DNA of 64,000 nt, from the NCBI GenBank assembly GCA_036747295.1, contig DAIOCN010000005.1:1-64000 (forward strand). Reading direction: 5' to 3'. Below are positions 1 to 7,235 of the stretch, one piece after another. The position numbers and the translations under genes were made by a program. A model generated the notes under the pieces. The model was given only the letters and a program-made list of their open reading frames with translations, was not told the DNA's origin and searched no databases. How positions within the stretch are numbered: position 1 is the stretch's first letter; each line of letters opens with the position of its first letter. Origin of the DNA: UBA4736 sp002404015. Lineage in GTDB: Bacteria > Chloroflexota > Dormibacteria > Dormibacterales > Dormibacteraceae.

Positions 1-2
1 TC

Positions 3-1235
3 CGATCCGCGACTGAGCCGTTCGATACTGGCACTCCCGCCGGCCGGATGATGGTGCAGATGCTCGGCGTCTTCGCCGAGTTCGAGCGGGCCACGATGGT
101 GGATCGTGTGATCGCGGGCATGGAGCGCAAGGCTGCTCGTGGCGGTTGGCTTGGAGGTCCAAACCCCTACGGCTACCGCTACAACCCCGTGACCGCGATG
201 CTGGAGCCGGACGAGGCGGAGGCCGAAATTGTGCGGACGATCTTCGATCTCTACGTCACCAAAAGGTTGGGGACGAAAGCGGTCGCCAACTGGCTCAACG
301 CCCACGGCCACCGAACCCGCGCCGGTCGCCTGTGGAGCCTGGTCACTGCATTCGACGTACTGCGCAACCCCGTGCATATCGGCCGCATTGGGTTCCGCGG
401 AGAGTCGTACGAGGGGCCTCACGCCGCCTTGGTCGACGTGGCGACTTTCGAGGAGGCGCAACGCACTCTCGCCGCCCGCGCTGAGACTGCATGGAAACGC
501 CGCAGCAACACGAGTGAATATCTGCTAAGCGGATTGGTCCGCTGCTCCCGTTGCGGCAACCGGTACCTCGGCACCGTCGCCCATGGCCGCCGAGGCGCAT
601 ACCGCTACTACAGGTGCTTTTCACGCAACCGCTACGGCCGCCATGGTTGCCAGGCCGACCGCCTACCGGCCGAGGCACTCGAGCGCGCGGTCCTCGAATC
701 GATTCACGCCACTTACACGGACACTGATCTGATCGAGCGTGCGCTGGCCGGCGCCCGGCAGCGCGCGGACGCGGCGGTCCCGAGCGTGCGCGCCGAACTC
801 CGCAGTGTCGAGGCAAAGATCGGCAAGGCGGAGCAGGCTTCGGAGCGCTACTTCAACGCCTTCGAGTCCGGCACGCTGACGGGTCGACGCTTCGCCGGCC
901 GGATCGAGGAGCTTGAGACGCGGCTTGCCGAGCTGCGCCGGCGGCGCGAAGAGATCCAGGACGAGTTGGAACGTGAGACTGTTCGCGAGCCAAGCCAGGC
1001 CGACCTGCGCAGCGCGATCGGGGCCATCGCCGAAGCTATGGAGAACGGCAACCCTTCCCAACGCAAGGCCCTGCTCCAAGAATTGGTTTCCGAGATCCGT
1101 GTTGACAGCAGGAACGCGATCTTCCCGACCTACCGATTGCCGAACGGACCGGTTCGCGTTATATCAGGAGTGGTGGGCCGCGGTGGACTCGAACCACCTA
1201 CCTCCGCGTTATCAGCACGGCGCTCTGCCAGTTGA
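3..1235 (+). CDS. Large serine recombinase, 5' end outside window
   Basis: Site-specific DNA recombinase of the resolvase/invertase family, presumably the integrase of an element lying left of the window. The frame is open to the first base, so the catalytic serine part of the resolvase domain is missing. What remains begins at the conserved TEPFDTGTPAGR stretch at the end of the resolvase domain. It is followed by a recombinase DNA-binding domain (GGWLGGPNPYGYRY onward), a zinc-ribbon-like cysteine cluster (RCSRCGNRY, then RCF and GCQ), and a coiled-coil C-terminus. The last ~20 codons (GGLEPPTSALSARRS) are the antisense reading of the tRNA-Ile gene, and the stop codon lies in the tRNA D-arm. 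The true C-terminus is therefore set by the integration site. Confidence 0.93.
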   Translation, partial: RSATEPFDTGTPAGRMMVQMLGVFAEFERATMVDRVIAGMERKAARGGWLGGPNPYGYRYNPVTAMLEPDEAEAEIVRTIFDLYVTKRLGTKAVANWLNAHGHRTRAGRLWSLVTAFDVLRNPVHIGRIGFRGESYEGPHAALVDVATFEEAQRTLAARAETAWKRRSNTSEYLLSGLVRCSRCGNRYLGTVAHGRRGAYRYYRCFSRNRYGRHGCQADRLPAEALERAVLESIHATYTDTDLIERALAGARQRADAAVPSVRAELRSVEAKIGKAEQASERYFNAFESGTLTGRRFAGRIEELETRLAELRRRREEIQDELERETVREPSQADLRSAIGAIAEAMENGNPSQRKALLQELVSEIRVDSRNAIFPTYRLPNGPVRVISGVVGRGGLEPPTSALSARRSAS

Positions 1236-1246
1236 GCTAGCGGCCC
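1171..1246 (-). tRNA. tRNA-Ile (anticodon GAU)
   Basis: The minus strand folds as a complete cloverleaf: acceptor GGGCCGC pairs with GCGGCCC, D-arm GCTC/GAGC, anticodon stem CCGTG/CGCGG with loop CTGATAA (anticodon GAT), T-arm GGTGG-TTCGAGT-CCACC, discriminator A and encoded CCA at 1171-1173. Its 3' end faces and overlaps the serine recombinase, as expected for an integration site that rebuilds the tRNA 3' end. Confidence 0.95.
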
Positions 1247-1252
1247 TCGGCT

Positions 1253-1330
1253 TGGCAGGGGCGGAAGGATTCGAACCCTCGGCATCCGGTTTTGGAGACC
1301 GGCGCTCTGACCAGACTGAGCTACGCCCCT
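1253..1330 (-). tRNA. tRNA-Trp (anticodon CCA)
   Basis: Minus-strand cloverleaf with acceptor AGGGGCG/CGCCCCT, anticodon stem CCGGT/ACCGG around loop CTCCAAA (anticodon CCA), T-loop TTCGAAT, and encoded CCA at 1253-1255. It lies 6 nt upstream of tRNA-Ile and is probably co-transcribed with it. Confidence 0.95.
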
Positions 1331-1346
1331 CGATCGATTGGCTAGT

Positions 1347-1826
1347 CTACCGGCCCAGGGCGCCCAGAGCGGCATGGCACCGGGACGACGTCGCCACCGG
1401 GACGCGCGACGCCCCCCGCAGCCGCTCCCGAGCCTCCAGGATCGACGCCGCGGGCACCGTCCCCACCCCCGCCACGAGGTGCAGGCAGCGGAAGACGGCA
1501 GGCTCGTACCCCCGCTCGCGCGCGCCCGCTTCGATCATGTCGCCTAGGTTCCAGTCCCTCGGCGCATGCAGGACCGGGCAGTGCGCCGGCTCCACGCAGG
1601 TGGCCGGGCACGTCCAGGCCGCCGCCGAGAGATACAGCGCCCCATCCGACCCCGTCGTCTCGAACGGCATTCCCCACCCACCGGGAGCAGGCTCCGCCCT
1701 CAGCCCCAGCTGCGCGCCCAGCCACGTCCACAGCAGGTGCGGCTGAAGAGGATTGGGCACCAGGTGGTCCTCGGGCCCCGCGCCGGCCAGCCAGGACCCG
1801 ACCGCGGCGAGGTAATCGCCGTCCAC
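1347..1826 (-). CDS. Uncharacterised protein with Cys-rich motif
   Basis: Open frame of 159 codons from a GTG. The protein carries a clustered motif CPATCVEPAHCP followed by APRDWNLGDMIEAG, and ends about 15 nt before the tRNA pair. The three to four cysteines and prolines look like a conserved metal- or redox-site block, but I do not recognise the family. The frame stays open for about 25 residues upstream of the GTG (HARQLRRAGRADVEE) with protein-like composition but no standard start, so the start is uncertain. It is divergent from the Nmad3-like gene across ~100 nt. Confidence 0.6.
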   Translation of the reverse strand: MDGDYLAAVGSWLAGAGPEDHLVPNPLQPHLLWTWLGAQLGLRAEPAPGGWGMPFETTGSDGALYLSAAAWTCPATCVEPAHCPVLHAPRDWNLGDMIEAGARERGYEPAVFRCLHLVAGVGTVPAASILEARERLRGASRVPVATSSRCHAALGALGR

Positions 1827-1929
1827 CTCCTCGACGTCCGCCCGTCCCGCCCGCCGCAGCTGGCGAGCGTGGAAGGCGCCGAAGCGGTCGCTGCCCGATC
1901 ACCAGGAACATTGGCCCTACTATCGGCCC

Positions 1930-2544
1930 ATGGCCGCCTTCCTGGCCAACGTCGGCGTCAACGCCTCCCACCGGGTCCGCTCGCCGCTCGACGACGACGG
2001 CCGCTTCCGCCTGCTGCCGATTCCCGAGACCCGGCCCTGGGCGCCGCCGATGCTTCGGCTGCCCGAGGCCTGGGGGGACCGCGCCGTCCATCTCGACCCC
2101 GACCTGGAGTCATCCAGCCCGACTTATGGCGACAACTGCCGGCGGGCCGGGCGCGCGTTCAGCCTCCGCCGCGCCGCGCCCGGGGATGTCATCCTCTTCC
2201 TCGCCCGCCTCCACCCCACGAATGGAGGCAAACAGCCGGCGTTCTTCCTGGTCGGCGAGCTGGGCGTGACGGACGTGCTGCCTGACGTCACCCGCGACCC
2301 TGGGCCCGGCTGGTGGGATTACAACGCCCACGTTCGTCGCTCCCGGGCGGGCGCGCCCTGGGACTCCTTCTGGGTCTTCCGGGGCGGCCCCAGCAGCCGC
2401 CTGTACGAACGCGCCCTTCCCTTCAGCCGGGCTGAGGCCGATCGCCTGTTCGGCGGCGCCTGGCACTGGCGGCCGACGCGGACCGACCTGCAGACCATCG
2501 GCTCCTACACGCGCGCCGTGCGCCGCCTGCCAGAGCCGGCTTGA
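1930..2544 (+). CDS. Nmad3-like putative nucleotide-modification protein
   Basis: 204-residue protein starting at ATG. The N-terminal pattern (LANVGVNASHRVRSPL, then FRLLPIPE), the central HLDPDL and PTYGDNCRRAG, then GDVILFLARL and FFLVGELGVTDV, resemble the Nmad3 family, named computationally for presumed DNA-base-modification roles in phages and bacteria. No catalytic residues can be assigned. The gene overlaps the next by 4 nt (TTGA), so it is translated with a phosphoesterase. The family call rests on recalled pattern similarity, not a search. Confidence 0.55.
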   Translation: MAAFLANVGVNASHRVRSPLDDDGRFRLLPIPETRPWAPPMLRLPEAWGDRAVHLDPDLESSSPTYGDNCRRAGRAFSLRRAAPGDVILFLARLHPTNGGKQPAFFLVGELGVTDVLPDVTRDPGPGWWDYNAHVRRSRAGAPWDSFWVFRGGPSSRLYERALPFSRAEADRLFGGAWHWRPTRTDLQTIGSYTRAVRRLPEPA

Positions 2545-3266
2545 GCGAGGCCCTGCCCTGGCTCGTCGTGGGCGACGTCCACGGCGACCTGGAGCGCCTT
2601 TTCAAGGCGCTCTCGCCGTACCCGCCAGACCAGTGGCGGACCCTCTTCCTGGGCGACCTGGTGGATGGCGGCCCCTTCGGGGTCGGGGCCCTCCGCTACG
2701 CCCGGGATCGCCCCCACAGCACCGTCCTGCTCGGCAACCACGAGGTGCTGATGCTGGCGGCCCTCGCCGACCGCGCCAACCGCGGCAGCCCCTTCCTGCT
2801 CTGGATGAGCAACGGAGGCCAGCTCCACGACCTGGAGGAGCTGGCCAAGGACGAGACCCTCCAGGAATGGCTGGCGGACCGGCCGGCCCTGTACCGCCTC
2901 GACGCCGGCACCCTGGCCCAGCACTGCGACAACGACGGCTACGGCCGCCTGGGCGGCTCGCTCGAAGAGATCAACCAGGCGGTCAGGCGCCTCCTCGCAA
3001 GCGGCGACTTCCAGCCGCTCTGGGACCTGATGACCCCGCAGGGCATATTCCGCACGCAACCCGCGCGACTCGAGAGCTGGCTCGCGAAAATGGGGGTCAG
3101 GCGCCTCGTCCACGGGCACACTCCCCATCAGGCGCCGGCGCCCGATGTGTACGCCGGCGGCCGGGCCATCGATTTCGACGGCAGCTTCGGCCGGTTTGGC
3201 GGCGCCCGCTACCGGCGCCGGCGCCCGGTCGGGGCCTCGGTGGCTCCGCTGCCGCCGGCCCGGTAG
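2541..3266 (+). CDS. Calcineurin-like metallophosphoesterase
   Basis: 241-residue metal-dependent phosphoesterase. The diagnostic motifs appear in order: GDVHGD (residues 11-16), GDLVDGG (38-44), GNHE (65-68) and a C-terminal HGHTPH. Together these supply the two-metal centre of Ser/Thr protein phosphatases and Ap4A hydrolases. The lack of a signal peptide points to a cytoplasmic enzyme; the substrate cannot be told. The TTG start overlaps the upstream stop by 4 nt, and hpt starts 17 nt downstream, so the three genes look like one transcription unit. Confidence 0.9.
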   Translation: MSEALPWLVVGDVHGDLERLFKALSPYPPDQWRTLFLGDLVDGGPFGVGALRYARDRPHSTVLLGNHEVLMLAALADRANRGSPFLLWMSNGGQLHDLEELAKDETLQEWLADRPALYRLDAGTLAQHCDNDGYGRLGGSLEEINQAVRRLLASGDFQPLWDLMTPQGIFRTQPARLESWLAKMGVRRLVHGHTPHQAPAPDVYAGGRAIDFDGSFGRFGGARYRRRRPVGASVAPLPPAR

Positions 3267-3283
3267 ACTTCTCAATCACACGC

Positions 3284-3841
3284 ATGCAGGCGGCTCCCGC
3301 ACACCCCGCTGCACCCGTTCGGGGTTCCGGCAAGGCGATGATCTCGCCCGGCCGGATCGCCAAGCGCGTTCGCCGGCTGGGCCAGGAGATCTCCGCCGCC
3401 TACGCCGACATCGACCAGCCGCTGGTCATCGTCGTGATCCTGAAGGGGGCCGCCGTCTTCGCCGCCGACCTCCTGCGCAGCCTCTCGATCCCCGCTGAGC
3501 TGGAGTTCGTGCGCGCATCCAGCTACGGCGGCGGCACCTCCAGCTCGGGCAAGGTCAAGTTCGCCCACCTGGTCGAGGGACCGCTCACCGGCCGCCACCT
3601 GCTCCTGGTCGAGGACATCGTGGACTCGGGCCGGACGATCACCGTGATCGTCAAGGAGCTGCGGCGCCTGAAGCCGGCCTCGGTGCGCCTGGCCACGCTG
3701 CTCGACCGGCCGGCGCGCCGCGAGGTCGAGGTCCAGATCGACTTCACCGGCTTTGTCATCCCCGACCGCTTCGTCATCGGCTACGGGCTCGACTACGCCG
3801 GCCTCTACCGCGAGCTGCCGGGCATCTACTCGTTGGGCTAA
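3284..3841 (+). CDS. hpt: Hypoxanthine phosphoribosyltransferase
   Basis: Purine-salvage enzyme converting hypoxanthine or guanine plus PRPP to IMP or GMP. The 185-residue protein has the PRPP-binding loop LLLVEDIVDSGRT (residues 106-118), the ILKGAAVFAADL strand-helix near 52-63, and the family-typical C-terminal GYGLDYAGLYRELP. The start is placed at ATG 3284; an internal ATG at 3339 would remove a 19-residue tail but keep the fold. The stop codon overlaps the convergent MGMT gene end by 4 nt. Confidence 0.93.
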   Translation: MQAAPAHPAAPVRGSGKAMISPGRIAKRVRRLGQEISAAYADIDQPLVIVVILKGAAVFAADLLRSLSIPAELEFVRASSYGGGTSSSGKVKFAHLVEGPLTGRHLLLVEDIVDSGRTITVIVKELRRLKPASVRLATLLDRPARREVEVQIDFTGFVIPDRFVIGYGLDYAGLYRELPGIYSLG

Positions 3842-4581
3842 GAGGCCAGCGCCGCCGGCCGGCAGACCTTGCAGGGCCGGTAGCCGGAGCCGAAGGCCTG
3901 ATCCTCGCTCTTGAAGTTCACCCGGTTGCCCTCCTGGGTCCGCCGGGCGTGGCGGCAGGTGGGCACGCAGAAGATGTGCGTGGTGCGGCTGCCGGTATAG
4001 CGTACCCGCTCCCGGGCCAGCCGCTCCAGCTCCTCCGGGTCGACCCCCTCGTCGGCGAGCAGCGTCCGCTTCGCCTTGGGGCCGCCCATCGAGTACTGGC
4101 CGATCAGGCCGTCTGCCCGCACGACTCGGTGGCAGGGGATCAGGAGCGGGATCGGGTTGTGCGCGACCGCCGACCCCACCGCGCGGACCGCGGCCGGCCG
4201 CCCGATCTCGCGGGCCACCCAGGAGTAGGTCCGGACCTCGCCGCGCGGGATCTGGGCCGTCTTCAGCAGCACGTCCCGCTCGAAAGCGGTGACGTTGCGC
4301 AGGTCGAAGCCCATTCGCGCCAGCGCCTTGGGGGGCGCCGACTCGCGGACCAGCGGGCGGCCGATCCGGCGCTCGAACCAGGCCTCGAACTCCCCGGCGC
4401 TGTCCGCCCTCATCACCGCTGAAACGCCGGCCGCGTTCCAGGCCACGAAGGCGCGCCCGATGGCGGACGCCAGCTCCGCGTACGAGTCCACAAGCCCGGC
4501 CGCTGCCAGCACTCGGGTGTGGAAGCCGGCGGGTGCCCGAACGCCGCCCAGGTCGCGCAGATCGCGCTCTATCAAGTCCAC
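3838..4581 (-). CDS. O6-methylguanine-DNA methyltransferase fused to C-terminal Ada zinc domain
   Basis: Direct-reversal DNA alkylation repair protein, 247 residues. Residues ~1-35 form a short helical leader. Residues ~36-180 are a methyltransferase with the suicide-cysteine motif IPCHRV (C150). Residues 195-243 are an Ada-type zinc, methylphosphotriester-accepting domain with FCVPTC and YRPCKVC, giving Cys 205, 209, 237 and 240. In classical Ada the zinc domain is N-terminal and joined to an AraC helix-turn-helix; here it is C-terminal and no HTH is present. The GTG start follows directly on the stop of an ECF sigma factor gene. Repair activity is supported by motifs; a sensing role is inference. 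Confidence 0.9.
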   Translation of the reverse strand: MDLIERDLRDLGGVRAPAGFHTRVLAAAGLVDSYAELASAIGRAFVAWNAAGVSAVMRADSAGEFEAWFERRIGRPLVRESAPPKALARMGFDLRNVTAFERDVLLKTAQIPRGEVRTYSWVAREIGRPAAVRAVGSAVAHNPIPLLIPCHRVVRADGLIGQYSMGGPKAKRTLLADEGVDPEELERLARERVRYTGSRTTHIFCVPTCRHARRTQEGNRVNFKSEDQAFGSGYRPCKVCRPAALAS

Positions 4582-5130
4582 CTAGCTCACCTCACTCAGC
4601 GCCAGCCGGGCCCGCAGCGCCGCCAGCCCTCTGTGCACGTTTGATTTGACCGTCCCCTTAGGCTGTCCCAGGACCTGCGCCACCTCGGCGTAGGGCAGGT
4701 CCTGGACGCAGCGGAGCACGACCGCCGCACGCTGTAGCTCGGGCAGGCCGGCCACGAGGGAAGCCAGCTCGAGCAAGGCCGCCGAGCGCAACGCCTGCTC
4801 TTCCGGACCGGCCCTCCGATCGGCTATCTTCAGCTCCCCGTCCAGCGGCATGACCCGCAGCATCCGCCGGCGGACCCGGTTGCGGAACACATTCAGCGCG
4901 ATCCTGTGCAGCCAGGCGCTCAGCGCCAGGCCGCGGATCCGTTCCGCGTCATAGGTCAGCAGCGCCCGATAGGCTCGCAGGAAGGCGTCCTGCGCGACCT
5001 CCTCAGCGTCGGCCGGGTCGCCGCTCAACCCGAGCGCGAACGCGAAGATCCGGTGCTGGAACGAGCGCACCAGCGCGTCGAAACCCCCAGGGAGGTCGAC
5101 CGCAAGGCGGGCGGGAAGCTCAGCGTCCAT
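4582..5130 (-). CDS. ECF-type RNA polymerase sigma factor
   Basis: 182-residue sigma-70-family factor. Region 2 includes FQHRIFAFALGLSGDPADAEEVAQDAFLRA-type sequence (split here by ~residues 25-50), and region 4 contains LPELQRAAVVLRC and YAEVAQVLGQPKGTVKSNVHR. The ATG start lies 15 nt after glpD, and GAGGTG overlapping the glpD stop is the likely ribosome site. The stop is immediately followed by the MGMT-Ada GTG. No anti-sigma gene adjoins it; the MGMT-Ada leader helix loosely resembles anti-sigma N-termini, which raises the possibility that the repair protein controls this sigma. Confidence 0.92.
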   Translation of the reverse strand: MDAELPARLAVDLPGGFDALVRSFQHRIFAFALGLSGDPADAEEVAQDAFLRAYRALLTYDAERIRGLALSAWLHRIALNVFRNRVRRRMLRVMPLDGELKIADRRAGPEEQALRSAALLELASLVAGLPELQRAAVVLRCVQDLPYAEVAQVLGQPKGTVKSNVHRGLAALRARLALSEVS

Positions 5131-5145
5131 CGCGTATACAACACC

Positions 5146-6618
5146 TCACGGCGGCGCCAGGTTGCAGCGGCGCGCAATCTCCCGCCGCACCTCGGGCGTC
5201 GCCAGGCCGCGGATCTCGAGCGTGGTCCGCCGGCGCACGACGTCGTCAACGGTCAGCGCCCACTCTGAGGCCACGGCGTGGGCGGCCTGGGCCCACACGT
5301 CCGGACCGCCCGGGTGGACGCGCTCCAGGCCGTCCCGGGCGACCACGTCAGGCGCCTCCGAGCCGTACAGGTGGACCAGGTGCTCCCAGACGTCGGGCTC
5401 GATGGAGGCCGGCCTGGCGGGCGGGGGTCCGCCGCCCGGCAGCGGCTCGTCGCCAAAACGCACCGACCGGAAGCGATCCAGCCGCCACAGCACCTTTGTC
5501 GCGATCCGGCGATGGGTCGTCAGCTTGCCGCCCGCGACCGAGACCATCCCCAGCGGGCCGACCCGCATCACCTCCTCTCGCGGCGCGGCGGAGCTGGCGC
5601 CCCCTGTCAGGGGCAGGGCGCGGAGCCCGGCGAACCGATACCGGATGCGGTCGCGCGCGATCACCTCGGGCGGCAGCCCGATCGAGGCCTCGTCCAGGAC
5701 CTCGGCAACGTCCGCCTCGGTCACCGAGACCGCGCCCGGGTCGCCTTCGTAGTCGGTGTCGGTGGTGCCTAGCAGCAGCATCCCCTCCCAGGGCACGGCA
5801 AAGCTGACCCGACCCCCGCTGAGCATCACCGTGAGGGCGGCCGCCCAGGGCGGGCCGAGCGGCTCGAGGGTGAGATGCACGCCCTTCGAGAGTCGCGCGA
5901 TGGGCGCGGCCGCCGGGTCCTCCAGCCTGCGGACCGCGTCGACCCAGGGCCCGGCCGCGTTGATGAAGTGGTCTGCCCGCACGCTGATGGCGCCTTCCGG
6001 CGCGGCCACCTCCGCCGCCGCCAGGCGCCCGTCCAGCGCCTCCAGGGCGACCACCGGGGAGTGGTTGAGCACGGCGGCTCCCGCGCGGGCGGCGCCCGTC
6101 ACCGTGGCCAGTACCAGCCGGCTGTCGTGGGTCTGGGCGTCCATGTAGAACCCAGCCCAGCGCATGCCCGAGGTTCGCACCGGGGGGACCCAATCCGGCG
6201 CCCGATCAGCCGCGATCAGCCGGCCGCGGCTGCGCCGGAAGCCCGAGAGGGCCGAATAGAGGAAGAGGCCGGCCGCGATCGCGGAGGCCCGGTGGGGGCC
6301 GCCGCGATAGACGGGGACGACGAACGGGAGCGGCCGCACCAGGTGGGGTGCCACCCGGTCGAGCAGCGCCCGCCGCTCCAGGTGGGCTTCGCGGACCAGC
6401 TTCAGGTCGCCCATCTCCAGGTAGCGAAGCCCGCCGTGGATCAGCTTGGAAGAAGCGCTGGAGGTGGCCGCCCCGAAGTCGCCGGCGTCGACCAGCGCCA
6501 CCTGGGCGCCCTCGCGGGCCGCCTCATACGCGATGCGGCTGCCGATGATTCCGGCCCCGACCACCAGCAGGTCGAATCGCTGCGACCTCAATCGCTCCAG
6601 CGTCTCGGCTCGGTTCAC
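5146..6618 (-). CDS. glpD: FAD-dependent glycerol-3-phosphate dehydrogenase
   Basis: Oxidises sn-glycerol-3-phosphate to dihydroxyacetone phosphate and passes electrons to the quinone pool at the membrane. The Rossmann FAD motif VVGAGIIGS is at residues 20-27 when counted from GTG 6618 (490 residues). It is followed by the typical ATSSASSKLIHGGLRYLE and the late segment VAGGKLTTHRR; the C-terminal cap domain is complete. An upstream in-frame start at 6690 would add 24 atypical residues and overlap the divergent sigma gene, so GTG 6618 is preferred. It leads a minus-strand run with the ECF sigma and MGMT-Ada genes. Confidence 0.92.
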   Translation of the reverse strand: MNRAETLERLRSQRFDLLVVGAGIIGSRIAYEAAREGAQVALVDAGDFGAATSSASSKLIHGGLRYLEMGDLKLVREAHLERRALLDRVAPHLVRPLPFVVPVYRGGPHRASAIAAGLFLYSALSGFRRSRGRLIAADRAPDWVPPVRTSGMRWAGFYMDAQTHDSRLVLATVTGAARAGAAVLNHSPVVALEALDGRLAAAEVAAPEGAISVRADHFINAAGPWVDAVRRLEDPAAAPIARLSKGVHLTLEPLGPPWAAALTVMLSGGRVSFAVPWEGMLLLGTTDTDYEGDPGAVSVTEADVAEVLDEASIGLPPEVIARDRIRYRFAGLRALPLTGGASSAAPREEVMRVGPLGMVSVAGGKLTTHRRIATKVLWRLDRFRSVRFGDEPLPGGGPPPARPASIEPDVWEHLVHLYGSEAPDVVARDGLERVHPGGPDVWAQAAHAVASEWALTVDDVVRRRTTLEIRGLATPEVRREIARRCNLAPP

Positions 6619-6631
6619 CGACCATATTCTG

Positions 6632-6658
6632 GGAACCTCGAGCCGGGACGGGGTGTAT
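6632..6658 (+). promoter_or_regulatory. Possible ECF-type promoter
   Basis: Between divergent glpD and the sigma gene at 6663, GGAACC (6632-6637) is followed 15 nt later by GTGTAT (6653-6658). GGAAC is the common -35 core of ECF promoters, so autoregulation is conceivable. The -10 match is weak and the element is very close to the start codon. Confidence 0.25.
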
Positions 6659-6662
6659 CCGG

Positions 6663-7235
6663 GTGGACAACACAGTGGAGGGCCGACCACTGGACGAACA
6701 GCAACTGGTCGCGCGCGCTCGGCGCGGCGACCTTCGCGCTTACGAGGAGCTCGTGCAGCGATATACGCGGCTGGCCTTTCGCACGCCCTACCTGATCACG
6801 GGTTCGGCCGCGGATGCCGAGGAGGCTGCCCAGGACGGCTTCGTCAAAGCCTACCGGGCGTTCGACCGGTTCCGGGAGGGTGCGCCCTTCCGGCCCTGGC
6901 TGCTTCAGATCGTGGCCAACGAGGCGCGCAACCGCCGCCGCTCCGCCGGGCGCCAGGCGGGGCTCGAGCTGCGCCTGGCGGAAGGCCTGCGCGTGGGGGA
7001 TGCGGCCCCATCGCCCGTTGCGGCGGCCGAGGCGGCGGAGGAGCGGGAGTCGCTCCTCCGTTCGCTGAACACGCTTTCCATCGAGGACCGCCAGGTGGTC
7101 GCCATGCGCTACTTCCTCGACCTCTCCGTGGCGGAGACCGCCGCCGCCCTGGACCTGCCCGAGGGAACCATCAAGTCGCGGCTCTCGCGCGCCCTGGGCC
7201 GCCTCCGCGGACGACTGGAGAGGACCGGTGGCTGA
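6663..7235 (+). CDS. ECF-type RNA polymerase sigma factor
   Basis: 190-residue sigma-70-family protein. Region 2 includes YEELVQRYTRLAFRTPYLIT and DAEEAAQDGFVKAYRAF; region 4 includes LSIEDRQVVAMRYFLDLS and DLPEGTIKSRLSRALGRLR. Start at GTG 6663; a second GTG 12 nt on is possible. The 3' end overlaps an anti-sigma-like gene by 8 nt, the usual arrangement of an ECF sigma and its membrane-bound inhibitor. That partner is broken (see next entry), so the factor may be unrestrained if the sequence is accurate. Confidence 0.92.
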   Translation: MDNTVEGRPLDEQQLVARARRGDLRAYEELVQRYTRLAFRTPYLITGSAADAEEAAQDGFVKAYRAFDRFREGAPFRPWLLQIVANEARNRRRSAGRQAGLELRLAEGLRVGDAAPSPVAAAEAAEERESLLRSLNTLSIEDRQVVAMRYFLDLSVAETAAALDLPEGTIKSRLSRALGRLRGRLERTGG

